In this document: positions 6,865 to 15,245 of the stretch, in pieces | Position numbering within the stretch: the stretch's first letter is position 1 | Layout: each line of letters starts with the position of its first letter | NCBI GenBank assembly: GCA_046712825.1 | Contig: JBKKCR010000046.1 | Span: 1-20,392, forward strand | DNA length: 20,392 bases | Source of the DNA: DATFGK01 sp046712825 | GTDB lineage: Bacteria; Actinomycetota; AC-67 | Reading direction: 5' to 3' | Translations under genes and position numbers: made by a program | The notes under the pieces: generated by a model | What the model saw: the letters and a program-made list of their open reading frames with translations, nothing else | Told to the model about the DNA's origin: nothing | Database searches by the model: none

Positions 6865-7860
6865 TCAGGCGTCGGCGCCTGCCGGTGCGAGATAGAAATC
6901 GTTGTCGTAGAGGTCGGCGATCCGGCTGAGGTCGTCGTCGGTGAGATCCGGGGTTCCGGACGCGTCCGCGAACTCAACCAGCTGGGCATCGTCATAGATG
7001 TTCGGAAGCACCGTCACGACCACGGGATCCGCCAGCAGCCATTTCAGCGCGGCCTGACCGATGGTCATCCCTCGGTCTTCCGTCAGGAAACCGAGCTTTT
7101 CGAGCTTCCGCAGCCCGTTAACGAGCCATTCGCGCTTGCGATGCGACCGGTGGTCGTTCTCGTCGAACGTGGTGTCCTTGGTGTACTTCCCCTCGAGCAA
7201 CCCGCTGGAGTGCGGGACCCGGACCATCACACCGACGTCACGTTTGCGTGCTTCGTCGATGAACTCGCGGCCGGGGTCTTGCTCTAGCATGTTGTGGATG
7301 ATGAACAGTGCGTCGAGGTGCCGGTTCTCGATCCCCCAGACGCCCTCGTCGCGCCAGCCGATCGCGGGGCCGAGCGCGATCCCGTAGGCGCGCACCTTGC
7401 CTTCGCGCTTGAGGTCCTCCAGCAGATCCCACACCTCATCCCGGCGGAGGTGGTCCATGCGCGGGTTGTGAAGCTGGAGCAGGTCGATGCGATCCGTCTC
7501 GAGGCGGCGAAGCGACGCCTCGACCGAGCGACGAACCACCGCCGGGTCCAGGTTGTGCGGCCGTTCCTGATGGCCTTCCGGCTTCCATTCCATCTCGGTG
7601 TCGTAGCCCACCTTGGTGGAATAGACGACTTCGTCGCGGTGGTCGCGGAGCGCCTCGGCGATGATCGTTTCGCCGCGACCGTCTGCGCCGTACGTCGGAG
7701 CGGTGTCGAAGAACGTGATGCCGTGCTCGAGCGCTTTGCGGATCAGCGCGGTCGCCTGCTCGTCGGTGTAGTCGCCCCACCAGCCGGCGGTAACGGTCCA
7801 TGCGCCGAAGCCGATCTCGGAAGCGGTGATGTCGGTTCCGGGGAACGTCCGGTAGCGCAT
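6865..7860 (-). CDS. Aldo/keto reductase
   Basis: This 331-residue soluble TIM-barrel oxidoreductase belongs to the aldo/keto reductase family. The catalytic tetrad can be placed as D52, Y57 (FFDTAPTYG), K83 (YSTKVGY) and H131 (LLQLHNP). The family fingerprint GITFFDTAPTYG and the final NADPH-binding region (MTIGQAALKWLLADP) are present. Members reduce aldehydes and ketones with NADPH; the substrate cannot be told from sequence. It starts 2 nt after the hemB stop and ends 4 nt before the small membrane protein, so it belongs to the hemB-hemL operon. A role in haem metabolism is not established. It may detoxify reactive carbonyls or simply share the transcript. Confidence 0.92.
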   Translation of the reverse strand: MRYRTFPGTDITASEIGFGAWTVTAGWWGDYTDEQATALIRKALEHGITFFDTAPTYGADGRGETIIAEALRDHRDEVVYSTKVGYDTEMEWKPEGHQERPHNLDPAVVRRSVEASLRRLETDRIDLLQLHNPRMDHLRRDEVWDLLEDLKREGKVRAYGIALGPAIGWRDEGVWGIENRHLDALFIIHNMLEQDPGREFIDEARKRDVGVMVRVPHSSGLLEGKYTKDTTFDENDHRSHRKREWLVNGLRKLEKLGFLTEDRGMTIGQAALKWLLADPVVVTVLPNIYDDAQLVEFADASGTPDLTDDDLSRIADLYDNDFYLAPAGADA

Positions 7861-7862
7861 CG

Positions 7863-8861
7863 TCAGTAGTCTCCGTTCTTGAGGATGGGCGCCGCTTGCT
7901 TCGCCAGGTAGGTGAGGATGATGTCCGCCCCGGCGCGGCGGATCGAGGTGAGCGATTCGACGATCGCGCGGCGCTCATCCAGCCATCCGCGTTCCGCGGC
8001 GGCCTTGAGCATCGAGTATTCGCCGGAGACGTGATAGGCGGCAACGGGCACGCGCGTCGCGTCACGCACGGCCCGAACGACGTCCAGGTACGGCAGCGCC
8101 GGCTTCACCATGACGATGTCTGCGCCTTCCTCCACGTCGGCGAGGGCTTCGCGCACGGCTTCGTCGGCGTTGGGCGGATCCATCTGGTACGCGGCCCGGT
8201 CGCCGAACTGCGGCGCGCACTCGGCCGCTTCCCGGAACGGGCCGTAGAAAGCGCTGGCGAACTTCGCCGCGTAGGCCAAGATCGGGGTCTCCGCGAACCC
8301 GCCGATGTCGAGCGCGTCCCGGATCGCGGCCACCTGCCCGTCCATCATCCCGCTCGGCGCGACGATGTGCGCCCCTGCAGCGGCCTGGCTCGCCGCGATC
8401 GAGCGGTACCGTTCGAGCGTCGCGTCGTTGTCGACGCGGCCGTCGCCGGTAAGAACGCCGCAGTGGCCGTGATCGGTGTACTCGTCGAGACAAAGATCCG
8501 CGATCAGCACGACATCGTCGCCGACGTCCGAGCGCAGCTCGCGAAGCGAGCGCTGAACGATCCCGTCCTCGCGATCGGCGCCCGAGCCTCGGACGTCCTT
8601 CTCCGAAGGAATCCCGAACAGCACCACGGCCGGGATCCCGAGCGCGGCGATCTCCGAGACTTCCTTGCGGAGCGACTCGAGGGTGTGTTGCGACTGACCC
8701 GGCATCGAGTCGATGGGCTGTGGGTCGGCGATGCCCTCCTTCACGAAAAGCGGCGCGACGAGATCGTCCACGCTGAGCGTGGTCTCGCGGACGAGCCGGC
8801 GAAGCGCCGGCGTGGCACGCAGGCGTCGCGAACGAGCGATCGGGAATCGGGGCATCGCCAT
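7863..8861 (-). CDS. hemB: Delta-aminolevulinic acid dehydratase (porphobilinogen synthase)
   Basis: This 332-residue protein condenses two 5-aminolevulinate molecules into porphobilinogen in the cytoplasm. The two Schiff-base lysines are K200 (LAYAAKFASAFYGPFR) and K253 (MVKPALPYLD). The metal-binding stretch CLDEYTDHGHCG has C124 and C134 but D126 in place of the middle zinc cysteine of the E. coli enzyme, a known type of variation that may alter metal preference. The start is ATG 8861, with a second in-frame ATG at 8855; neither has a good Shine-Dalgarno. It opens the hemB - aldo/keto reductase - small membrane protein - hemL run. It is separated by only 29 nt from the divergent MFS gene, so its promoter must lie in that gap or inside the MFS coding region. 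Confidence 0.97.
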   Translation of the reverse strand: MAMPRFPIARSRRLRATPALRRLVRETTLSVDDLVAPLFVKEGIADPQPIDSMPGQSQHTLESLRKEVSEIAALGIPAVVLFGIPSEKDVRGSGADREDGIVQRSLRELRSDVGDDVVLIADLCLDEYTDHGHCGVLTGDGRVDNDATLERYRSIAASQAAAGAHIVAPSGMMDGQVAAIRDALDIGGFAETPILAYAAKFASAFYGPFREAAECAPQFGDRAAYQMDPPNADEAVREALADVEEGADIVMVKPALPYLDVVRAVRDATRVPVAAYHVSGEYSMLKAAAERGWLDERRAIVESLTSIRRAGADIILTYLAKQAAPILKNGDY

Positions 8862-8890
8862 CAGGGTATCGCGGTAGGCTCCCGGCCACC

Positions 8891-10105
8891 ATGCGGCAGC
8901 TCACCGGACCCCTGGCACGCCGCGAATTCCGCACGTATTTCCTCGGCAACCTCTCCTCCAACGTGGGAACCTGGCTCGCCAACGTCGCGCTCGGCGTTTA
9001 CATGCTCGAGCTCACCGGTTCATCGTTCTGGGTCGGCCTAACGAACGCGGCGCTGTTCGTCCCGACCTTGTTGTTCGCGATCCCGGCCGGCGCTTTGGCG
9101 GATCGGAAGGACCGGCTGCGGGTACTGACCGGAGCGCAGATGCTTTCGGGAGCGCTCGCAACGCTGCTCGCCGTGCTCGTCGTCCTCGATGCAGCGAACC
9201 GCTACGCAGTCGTCGCGATCGCCTCGGGACTCGGGCTGTCGATCGCCATCGGCCTGCCGGCGATGCAGTCGCTCGTCCCGTCGCTCGTCCCGCCCGTGGA
9301 GATGGCAGAGGCGATCGGGTTGAACGCGCTGACGTTCAATCTTGCCCGCGCAGTGGGCCCGATCATCGCTGCGATCACGATCGCCGGCGCCGGCGTGGGA
9401 CTGGCTTTCGCCGTGAACGCAGCTTCGTACGCGGTGTTGATCGTCGCACTCGTTCGCATCGGAACGCCGCCGTTCATGCGCGAGCGAGACGACGGCACCA
9501 ACCGGATCCGCGACGGCCTCGTCTTCGCCTGGAGGCACCGGCGTATCAGAACGATGCTCTTCGCCGTGATGGCGATGGCGATCTCGCTGGATCCGATCCT
9601 GACCCTCTCACCGGCACTCGCGGAGGATTACGGCCTTCCCACCGGTGGAGCGGGGTGGATCGTGTCGGCGTGGGGAGGAGGCGCCGTGCTCGGGATCACG
9701 GCCGGCCGCCGCTGGATGAGCTACGCGACCAAGCACGGCCTCGGCTGGGCCGGGTTGATCGGCCAAGCGGCCGGGCTCGGCGCGCTCGCCGCGGCGCCCA
9801 ACATCGGGTGGGCGATCCCGGCGGCCGCCCTGGTGGGAGCCGGATACATCACCGCTGCCATCTCTTTCACCACCGCGATCCAGGAGGATGCCCCCGAACG
9901 CTTGCGTGGACGCGTGATGGCGCTGTGGAGCGTTGCGTTCCTTGGGCCGCGCGTCATCGGCTCGGTGATCGACGGCGCGCTGGCCGACGCCTTCGGACCG
10001 CAAGTTGCGATGGCGTCGTTCGCGTTCCCGGCCCTGCTCTTCGCGTACTTTGTGCGCCAGACGACCCCGCCGCGTCACACCGAGCCGGTCGCGCCTGCCG
10101 CGTGA
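8891..10105 (+). CDS. MFS transporter, MFS_3/EntS-like exporter family
   Basis: This 404-residue integral membrane protein has about 10 to 12 hydrophobic helices. Between helices 2 and 3 it carries a major facilitator motif A, GALADRKDRLR (67-77). The start MRQLTGPLARREFRTYFLGNL resembles the MFS_3 group related to the enterobactin exporter EntS. Members are proton-driven exporters of small molecules; the substrate is unknown. A porphyrin or siderophore substrate is conceivable from the haem neighbourhood but not shown. It is the only + strand gene between the two haem gene clusters, diverging from hemB across 29 nt and converging on cobA/hemD across 8 nt. No Shine-Dalgarno is seen before ATG 8891. 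A -10-like TAGGCT at 8875-8880 would give a nearly leaderless transcript. Confidence 0.88.
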   Translation: MRQLTGPLARREFRTYFLGNLSSNVGTWLANVALGVYMLELTGSSFWVGLTNAALFVPTLLFAIPAGALADRKDRLRVLTGAQMLSGALATLLAVLVVLDAANRYAVVAIASGLGLSIAIGLPAMQSLVPSLVPPVEMAEAIGLNALTFNLARAVGPIIAAITIAGAGVGLAFAVNAASYAVLIVALVRIGTPPFMRERDDGTNRIRDGLVFAWRHRRIRTMLFAVMAMAISLDPILTLSPALAEDYGLPTGGAGWIVSAWGGGAVLGITAGRRWMSYATKHGLGWAGLIGQAAGLGALAAAPNIGWAIPAAALVGAGYITAAISFTTAIQEDAPERLRGRVMALWSVAFLGPRVIGSVIDGALADAFGPQVAMASFAFPALLFAYFVRQTTPPRHTEPVAPAA

Positions 10106-10124
10106 GCCGGCCTTCAGCGCCGGC
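10106..10124. terminator. Possible bidirectional hairpin between convergent MFS and cobA/hemD genes
   Basis: GCCGGC (10106-10111) and GCCGGC (10119-10124) form a 6-bp stem with a 7-nt loop across the two stop codons, followed on the + side by GTTT. The U tract is short, so it is only a weak intrinsic terminator candidate. Confidence 0.3.
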
Positions 10125-11649
10125 GTTTGGCGAAGGCGCGTGCGGCGGCGGCGGCGAGGCCCGGGATCGTGTGCTCGCCGGCGACGACATCGACGCGCAG
10201 ACCCGCCTGCTTCGCGGCGCGCGCCGTCACCGGCCCGATGCACGCAACGAGCACGCGGCGATGCGGTTTCCCGCGGAGCAGGCGCATGAACGCGCGGACG
10301 GTCCCGCCGCTCGCGAACGTCAGGATGTCGATCTCACCGGCGAGCACCGCGCGGCGCGCCGCCGGCTCCAACCGGGCGACCGACCGGAGCCGGTAGACGG
10401 TGACCCGCTCGGGTGTCCAACCCTTCGCGCGCAGAACATCCTCGAGGCCCGGCTCGGTCTTGTCGGCCCGCGCGAGCAGAACGCGGCCCGAGCCGCGCGG
10501 GAACGCCTTTCCGATCGCCTCGGTCGTGAACGTCTCCGGCATGAGGTCGGGCTCGATGCCGAAAGCCAGCAACGCCGCGGCCGTACCGGTTCCCACCGCG
10601 GCGATCCGCGCGCGTGCGAACGCTCGAGCATCGAGGCGCGCCGCGCGCAGGCGCGAGAAGAAGAACCGCACGCCGTTCGCGCTGGTGAAGACGATCCACG
10701 AGTAGGCGCCGTCGCGCAGCTTCCGAACGGAACGGTCGACGGCCTCCCAGGATCGCGGCGGCTCGACCTTGATCGCCGGTGCTTCGATCACCTCGGCGCC
10801 GAGCTCGCGGAGCACGGCGGACAGCTCGCCGGCTTGCTCGCGGGTTCGGGTGACGAGGACGCGCGCTCCGGAGAGCGGACGCGTGTCCCAGCCGCCGAGC
10901 CTCTCGCGCAGCCGCACGACTTCTCCGACCACGGTGATCGCGGGGGGCTCGATCCGCGCCCGCTTCGCGGCAGTCGCGATGCGCGACAGAGGCGCCGTGA
11001 CGGTCCGCTGAGAGGGCAGCGTCGCCGATGCGATCACGGCCGTCGGCGTCGATCGCGGCTTCCCCGAGGCGATCAGGGCCTTCGCAACCTCCGCGAGGCG
11101 CTCGACGCCCATCAAGAGAACCGCGGTGTCGGCGCGCGCGAGCGCTTCCCAGTCCAATCGCGACCCCGCCTTACCCGGCGCTTCGTGCGCGGTCGCGATC
11201 GCGACCGAGGCGGCCCAGTCTCGGTGCGTTACCGGGATCCCGGCAGCGGCCGGTCCGGCCGTCGCGGAGGTGACGCCGGGAACGACCTCGAATGGGACGC
11301 CGGCGGTCGCGAGCGCTTCCGCTTCCTCGCCGCCGCGGCCGAACACGAAAGGATCGCCGCCTTTGAGACGGACGACCGTCGCGCCTGCGCGTGCCTTCGA
11401 CACGAGGAGCCGGTTTATCTGCGCCTGGGTCATCGCGTGCTTGCGCGCGCTCTTTCCGGCGAAGATCCGCTCGGCGTTCCGTGAGGCGTGATCGAGCAGC
11501 GCCGGGGACACCCCGAGTCGGTCGTAAACCACTACGTCGGCCGAGCGAAGCGCGGCCAATCCTCGAACCGTGATCAATCCCGGATCACCGGGCCCGGCGC
11601 CGACCAGGTAGACCGTCCCGGGTATCCGAAGAGGTTTCTTCCGGCTCAC
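10114..11649 (-). CDS. cobA/hemD: Fused uroporphyrinogen-III C-methyltransferase / uroporphyrinogen-III synthase
   Basis: This 511-residue bifunctional protein has two domains. Residues about 11-250 are a SAM-dependent uroporphyrinogen III methyltransferase, with VYLVGAGPGDPGLIT (13-27), VVRLKGGDPFVFGRGGEEAEAL (from 92) and PGVTSATAGPAAAGIPVTHR (from 124). Residues about 258-505 are uroporphyrinogen III synthase, with RVLVTRTREQAGEL, FTSANGVRFFF (321-331) and the IPGLAAAA end. The HemD half closes hydroxymethylbilane to uroporphyrinogen III; the CobA half makes precorrin-2 for sirohaem or cobalamin. I chose GTG 11649, overlapping the hemC stop by 4 nt. The frame continues open to 11961 but that is antisense-like sequence within hemC. 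Such fusions are known in Firmicutes and Actinobacteria. It is the last gene of the rex operon. Confidence 0.95.
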   Translation of the reverse strand: MSRKKPLRIPGTVYLVGAGPGDPGLITVRGLAALRSADVVVYDRLGVSPALLDHASRNAERIFAGKSARKHAMTQAQINRLLVSKARAGATVVRLKGGDPFVFGRGGEEAEALATAGVPFEVVPGVTSATAGPAAAGIPVTHRDWAASVAIATAHEAPGKAGSRLDWEALARADTAVLLMGVERLAEVAKALIASGKPRSTPTAVIASATLPSQRTVTAPLSRIATAAKRARIEPPAITVVGEVVRLRERLGGWDTRPLSGARVLVTRTREQAGELSAVLRELGAEVIEAPAIKVEPPRSWEAVDRSVRKLRDGAYSWIVFTSANGVRFFFSRLRAARLDARAFARARIAAVGTGTAAALLAFGIEPDLMPETFTTEAIGKAFPRGSGRVLLARADKTEPGLEDVLRAKGWTPERVTVYRLRSVARLEPAARRAVLAGEIDILTFASGGTVRAFMRLLRGKPHRRVLVACIGPVTARAAKQAGLRVDVVAGEHTIPGLAAAAARAFAKRRR

Positions 11650-12569
11650 GCCTCCGCCTCGAGCGAGGCGATGATCTCTGCCGCGCCCGCGGCGCGCATA
11701 CGGTCCGCCAGGGCTTCGCCGACTGCCGCAGGATCCGTTCCACGGACCTCGTCGCGGATGATGCGCGACCCGTCGAGCGTCCCGACGAGCCCTCGTAGCC
11801 GGATCTCGTTCCCGTCGAGCGTCGCCAGCGCGCCGAGCGGAACGTTGCACGAGCCGCCGAGCGCCAGAAGGAACGTGCGCTCGGCCTCGAACGCGCGTCG
11901 TGCGAGGGGGTCCTCGATCTTGGAGAGCGCCTCGCGCATGTCCTTGTCGCCGGCCCGGCACTCGACCGCGAGCGCCCCCTGCCCAGGAGCGGGAAGCATC
12001 ACCGCGGTCGAGAGCACCTCGGCAACGCGCCCATCCTTACCGAGGCGCTTGAGACCCGCGAGCGCGACCACGAGCGACTGCACCTCGCCCGCGGAGAGCT
12101 TGCGAAGGCGCGTGTCGACGTTCCCACGGATCGAAGTGGGAACGAGGCCCTTGCCGAGCGCGAGCAGCTGAACGCTTCGGCGAAGGGAAGCGGTTCCGAC
12201 CGTCGTTCCCGGCGCGAGCTTCGCGAGCCCACCGCCGTGCCGGGTGATCAAGGCGTCGCGCGGATCCTCACGAGGTGGGATCGCAGCCAGCACGACCCCT
12301 TCCGGGGTCGTGGCCGGGAGATCCTTGGCACTGTGCACCGCGAGATCGATCTTCGCCGTGGCAAGCGCCTCCTGGATGTCGGCCGTGAACAAGCCCTTGC
12401 CGCCGAGCGCCGGAAGCGGACCTTGATGCGTGTCGCCGCTCGTGGTTATCGGCACGAGCTCGAAGTTGCGGTGGGAGATCACCTGGGAGATGGCCTTGCG
12501 GACGTTCTCTGCCTGCGCGAGCGCAAGCGCGCTCCCCCTCGTCCCAACGCGCAGTACGCTTCGCGGCAT
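11646..12569 (-). CDS. hemC: Porphobilinogen deaminase (hydroxymethylbilane synthase)
   Basis: This 307-residue protein has the standard length. It polymerises four porphobilinogens into hydroxymethylbilane. The dipyrromethane cofactor cysteine is C241 in LGGSCNVPLGA, and the catalytic aspartate is D83 in AVHSAKDLP. Substrate-binding arginines lie in VGTRGSALALAQ and TASLRRSVQLL. It starts at ATG 12569, 12 nt after hemA, and its stop overlaps the start of cobA/hemD, so its product is passed to the enzyme encoded next. All key residues are present and the length is normal. Confidence 0.97.
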   Translation of the reverse strand: MPRSVLRVGTRGSALALAQAENVRKAISQVISHRNFELVPITTSGDTHQGPLPALGGKGLFTADIQEALATAKIDLAVHSAKDLPATTPEGVVLAAIPPREDPRDALITRHGGGLAKLAPGTTVGTASLRRSVQLLALGKGLVPTSIRGNVDTRLRKLSAGEVQSLVVALAGLKRLGKDGRVAEVLSTAVMLPAPGQGALAVECRAGDKDMREALSKIEDPLARRAFEAERTFLLALGGSCNVPLGALATLDGNEIRLRGLVGTLDGSRIIRDEVRGTDPAAVGEALADRMRAAGAAEIIASLEAEA

Positions 12570-12581
12570 CCGCGGGGAACC

Positions 12582-13850
12582 CTACCGCTCGATATCCGGC
12601 AGGTCGAAAAGGTCTCGAAGCGCGCGCGCGAGCGCCTCTCCGTCGGCCGTCCCGGCTGCCTGCTTCACCGCGGTGACCGGTCCGTGGAAGAGCTTCGCCA
12701 CGATGGAGCGCGCGAGCGCCTCAACGGCCTCGCGTTCGGCGTCGCTCAAGCGTGCCAGGCGCGCCATCGCGCGCTTGAGCTCGCGGTCGCGCACCTGCTC
12801 GCCGTGCGCCTGCAACGACTCCAAGAGCGGGGCAAGATGATGCGATCGTTGCCACCGCGTGAAGCGCGGCACCTCCTCCGCGATGATGTCGCGGACGCGA
12901 CCGACTTCGCGTAGCTGCTCGGGCCCGGGCGCGAGCGCCTCACGGAGATCGTCGAGATCGCGGACGACGACGCCATCGATGTCCGCGACGGACGGTTCCA
13001 CGTCGCGCGGCACGGCGAGATCGAGAAGAACCAGCGGGCGATCGACGCGGGTCGAGAAGGCTTCGGCGACGAGCTCACGGGTGATCACCGGCTCGGAGCT
13101 TCCGGTCGAGGAGAGAACGAGGTCGGCACGCGCCAGCCCCGCGTCCAGCGACGTCATCGGCAACTCCTCTCCGCCGATCCGATCCGCGAGGGCCTTAGCG
13201 CGCGATGTCGTGCGGTTCGCCACGAGAACCGTTGCCCCTTCGAGCGCCAAGCGCCGCGCGGCGACGTCGCTCATCTTCCCGGCGCCGACGACCAGCACCG
13301 TCTTCCCGTCGAGCGTGCCGAGGGCCTCGCGCGCGAGATCCGCTCCGGCTCCGGCGTAGGTCTTGACCGATCTCCCGATCCCGGTTTCCGAGCGCGCACG
13401 CCGCCCCACGCGGATGGCCTGACGGAAGAGCGCCGACAGGACCGGACCCGCTGCGCCTTCTTCCCCGGCGACCCGGAAGGACTCGCGCACCTGGGACAAG
13501 ATCTGCGGCTCGCCCACGACCATGGAGTCCACGCCGCTCGCCACCGAGAAGAGATGCGAGACCGCGTCCTCCTCGTAGTGCGAGTCCAGCACCGCGCCGA
13601 ACTCCTCGGCCGGAACGTGATGGAATTCGGCGAGGAAGCGGCGAAGCTCGGCGAGCCCGGCGTGGAACCCGCTCACGAGTGCGTAGACCTCGGTCCGGTT
13701 GCAGGTCGAAAGGATGACCCCTTCGCGCACGTGCTCGGTGGAAACGAGCTGATGCAATCCTTTCAGCAACCCGGACTGATCGAACGCGAAGCGCTCGAGT
13801 AGTTCGACCGGCGCCTTGCGGTACGTGAGGCCTACGACGAGGACCGACAC
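12582..13850 (-). CDS. hemA: Glutamyl-tRNA reductase
   Basis: This 422-residue protein catalyses the first committed step of C5 tetrapyrrole synthesis, reducing glutamyl-tRNA(Glu) to glutamate-1-semialdehyde with NADPH. The catalytic cysteine is C50 in STCNRTEVY. The active-site histidine region (VSHLFSVASGVDSMVVGEPQI, from 97) and the Rossmann motif VLVVGAGKMS (185-194) are intact. The C-terminal dimerisation domain is present (about 310-415). It starts at ATG 13850, 16 nt after the precorrin-2 dehydrogenase gene. As the flux-controlling enzyme of the pathway, its place behind a Rex-controlled promoter ties haem synthesis to redox state. The Streptomyces rex-hemACD operon is the known parallel. 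Confidence 0.97.
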   Translation of the reverse strand: MSVLVVGLTYRKAPVELLERFAFDQSGLLKGLHQLVSTEHVREGVILSTCNRTEVYALVSGFHAGLAELRRFLAEFHHVPAEEFGAVLDSHYEEDAVSHLFSVASGVDSMVVGEPQILSQVRESFRVAGEEGAAGPVLSALFRQAIRVGRRARSETGIGRSVKTYAGAGADLAREALGTLDGKTVLVVGAGKMSDVAARRLALEGATVLVANRTTSRAKALADRIGGEELPMTSLDAGLARADLVLSSTGSSEPVITRELVAEAFSTRVDRPLVLLDLAVPRDVEPSVADIDGVVVRDLDDLREALAPGPEQLREVGRVRDIIAEEVPRFTRWQRSHHLAPLLESLQAHGEQVRDRELKRAMARLARLSDAEREAVEALARSIVAKLFHGPVTAVKQAAGTADGEALARALRDLFDLPDIER

Positions 13851-13866
13851 GCTTCTTCCCCCCGGA

Positions 13867-14502
13867 TTAGTCCGTCCCGAGCAACAGTGCCGTGGCCCGC
13901 TCGCGTGCGCGCTCGATCTCCCCGGCGCGAACCAGGTCCATCACGTCTGAGTCGATCACTCGGTACCAAGCCTTCGCACGCTCATCCTGATCTCCCGGGA
14001 CCTTTACCTGCTCACGCAGCTCCGCGGTCAGCTCGAGGAAGCGAGCGTACTCGTCACCGAACTCCTGCTCCAAGCGCTCGCGGATCCGCACGGCCAGCGC
14101 CGGCGCGGCGCCGCCGGTCGAGATCGCGACGACGAGGTCACCGCGGCGGATGATCGACGGAGCGATGAACGTGCAGAGCGCCGTATTGTCGACGACGTTG
14201 ACGGGGATCCCCGCTTCAGTCGCGTCGGCGTACACACTCCGGTTGACCTCCTCGTCGTCGGTGGCGGCTACTCCGACGACCGCACCCGCCAGGTCGCCGC
14301 GCGCGTAGCGGCGCTCGACGAGCTCCACCTCGCCGCTTTCGGCGAGATCGCGGAGGACCGGCGTGATCGCGTCGGCTACGAGGCGAACCTTGGCGCCGGC
14401 ATCGCGGAGCGTGCGGACCTTACGTTCGGCGATCTGCCCGCCGCCGATGACGACCGCGAGGCGGCCGTCGAGAAGAAGGATGGCCGGGTATCCGGTGGTC
14501 AT
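13867..14502 (-). CDS. Precorrin-2 dehydrogenase / sirohydrochlorin ferrochelatase (CysG N-terminal or Met8 type)
   Basis: This 211-residue protein matches the N-terminal part of CysG and yeast Met8. It has an NAD-binding Rossmann motif VVIGGGQIAERK (17-28) and the catalytic aspartate region VNVVDNTALCTFIAPSII (D105). STGGAAPALAVRIRE (128-142) marks the dimerisation domain. It oxidises precorrin-2 to sirohydrochlorin with NAD+ and may insert iron to give sirohaem. Its substrate is made by the CobA half of the fusion encoded at 10114-11649 in the same operon. It overlaps the rex stop by 4 nt (ATGA, 14499-14502). The length is typical for stand-alone versions, and whether it also chelates iron cannot be decided from sequence. 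Confidence 0.92.
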   Translation of the reverse strand: MTTGYPAILLLDGRLAVVIGGGQIAERKVRTLRDAGAKVRLVADAITPVLRDLAESGEVELVERRYARGDLAGAVVGVAATDDEEVNRSVYADATEAGIPVNVVDNTALCTFIAPSIIRRGDLVVAISTGGAAPALAVRIRERLEQEFGDEYARFLELTAELREQVKVPGDQDERAKAWYRVIDSDVMDLVRAGEIERARERATALLLGTD

Positions 14503-15191
14503 GGACGCGTGGACTTCGCGGCGCTCCCGGTCAATCGCTTGCCGCGCCGGAGGCCCTCCAGCGCCGACTTCCGCTGCTCGTAGAAGGAAAGGATCTGAAG
14601 CTCGATCGAGAGGTCTACCTTTCGAAGCGAAACGTCGTCGGGAACCTGGATGACGGCGGGGGCGAAGTTGAGGATGCTCTTCACGCCGGCGGCCGCGAGG
14701 CGGTCGGCCGCGTCCTGGGCGGCCGGCGCCGGCGTCGCCACGACCCCGATCGAAACTTGCCGTTCCTTGGCGATCCGCTCGAGATCCTCGAAGTCTTCGA
14801 TCGCCAGCTCGCCGACCTGCTCGCCGATCTTCCGCTCGTCGGCGTCGATCAGCGCGACGACCCGGAAGCCGCGCGCCGAGAAGCCCTTGTAGTTGGCCAG
14901 CGCGTGCCCGAGATTTCCGACCCCGACGATCATCACGTTCCAGTCCTGGGTCAGGCCGAGCTCGCGAGAGATCTGGTAGATGAGGTACTCGACGTCGTAC
15001 CCGACGCCCCGCGTGCCGTAGGACCCGAGGTAGGAGAGGTCTTTCCGCACCTTGGCCGAGTTCACGCCGGCCGCGAACGCGAGGGACTCGCTCGACACGG
15101 TGTGGGTGCCGCGCTCGGTCATCTCGACCAGGCTACGGAGGTACAGCGGAAGGCGGGCGACCGTGGCTTCAGGGATCGCACGCTCTCTCAT
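14499..15191 (-). CDS. rex: Redox-sensing transcriptional repressor Rex
   Basis: This 230-residue protein is a complete Rex. An N-terminal winged helix (about 1-80) carries the signature SAKVRKDLSYLGSYGTRGVGY (from 45), and a Rossmann domain begins with MIVGVGNLGHALANY (87-101). The C-terminal swapped helix (VDLSIELQILSFYEQRKSAL) completes the dimer. Rex releases DNA when NADH rises relative to NAD+. I chose ATG 15191, preceded by GGAG 10 nt upstream. The frame is open to 15266, but that would place the start inside the promoter and operator. It is the first gene of the rex - precorrin-2 dehydrogenase - hemA - hemC - cobA/hemD operon and overlaps the second gene by 4 nt. It probably controls itself and the bc-complex operon. 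Confidence 0.97.
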   Translation of the reverse strand: MRERAIPEATVARLPLYLRSLVEMTERGTHTVSSESLAFAAGVNSAKVRKDLSYLGSYGTRGVGYDVEYLIYQISRELGLTQDWNVMIVGVGNLGHALANYKGFSARGFRVVALIDADERKIGEQVGELAIEDFEDLERIAKERQVSIGVVATPAPAAQDAADRLAAAGVKSILNFAPAVIQVPDDVSLRKVDLSIELQILSFYEQRKSALEGLRRGKRLTGSAAKSTRP

Positions 15192-15245
15192 CGGGCATCT
15201 CCAGCTATCCCGAACAGGGTCGAAATCGGGCCACCTGCAACCAGG

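Noticed and set aside
9655..11484. 609-residue + strand frame across the end of the MFS gene and cobA/hemD
   Set aside because: It crosses the MFS gene in another frame and lies opposite the bifunctional enzyme. It is a typical GC-rich shadow.
11650..11961. N-terminal extension of cobA/hemD into hemC
   Set aside because: It is out of frame inside hemC and Arg-rich; the family begins at the VYLVGAGPGDPG region, and GTG 11649 gives a 4-nt coupled overlap.
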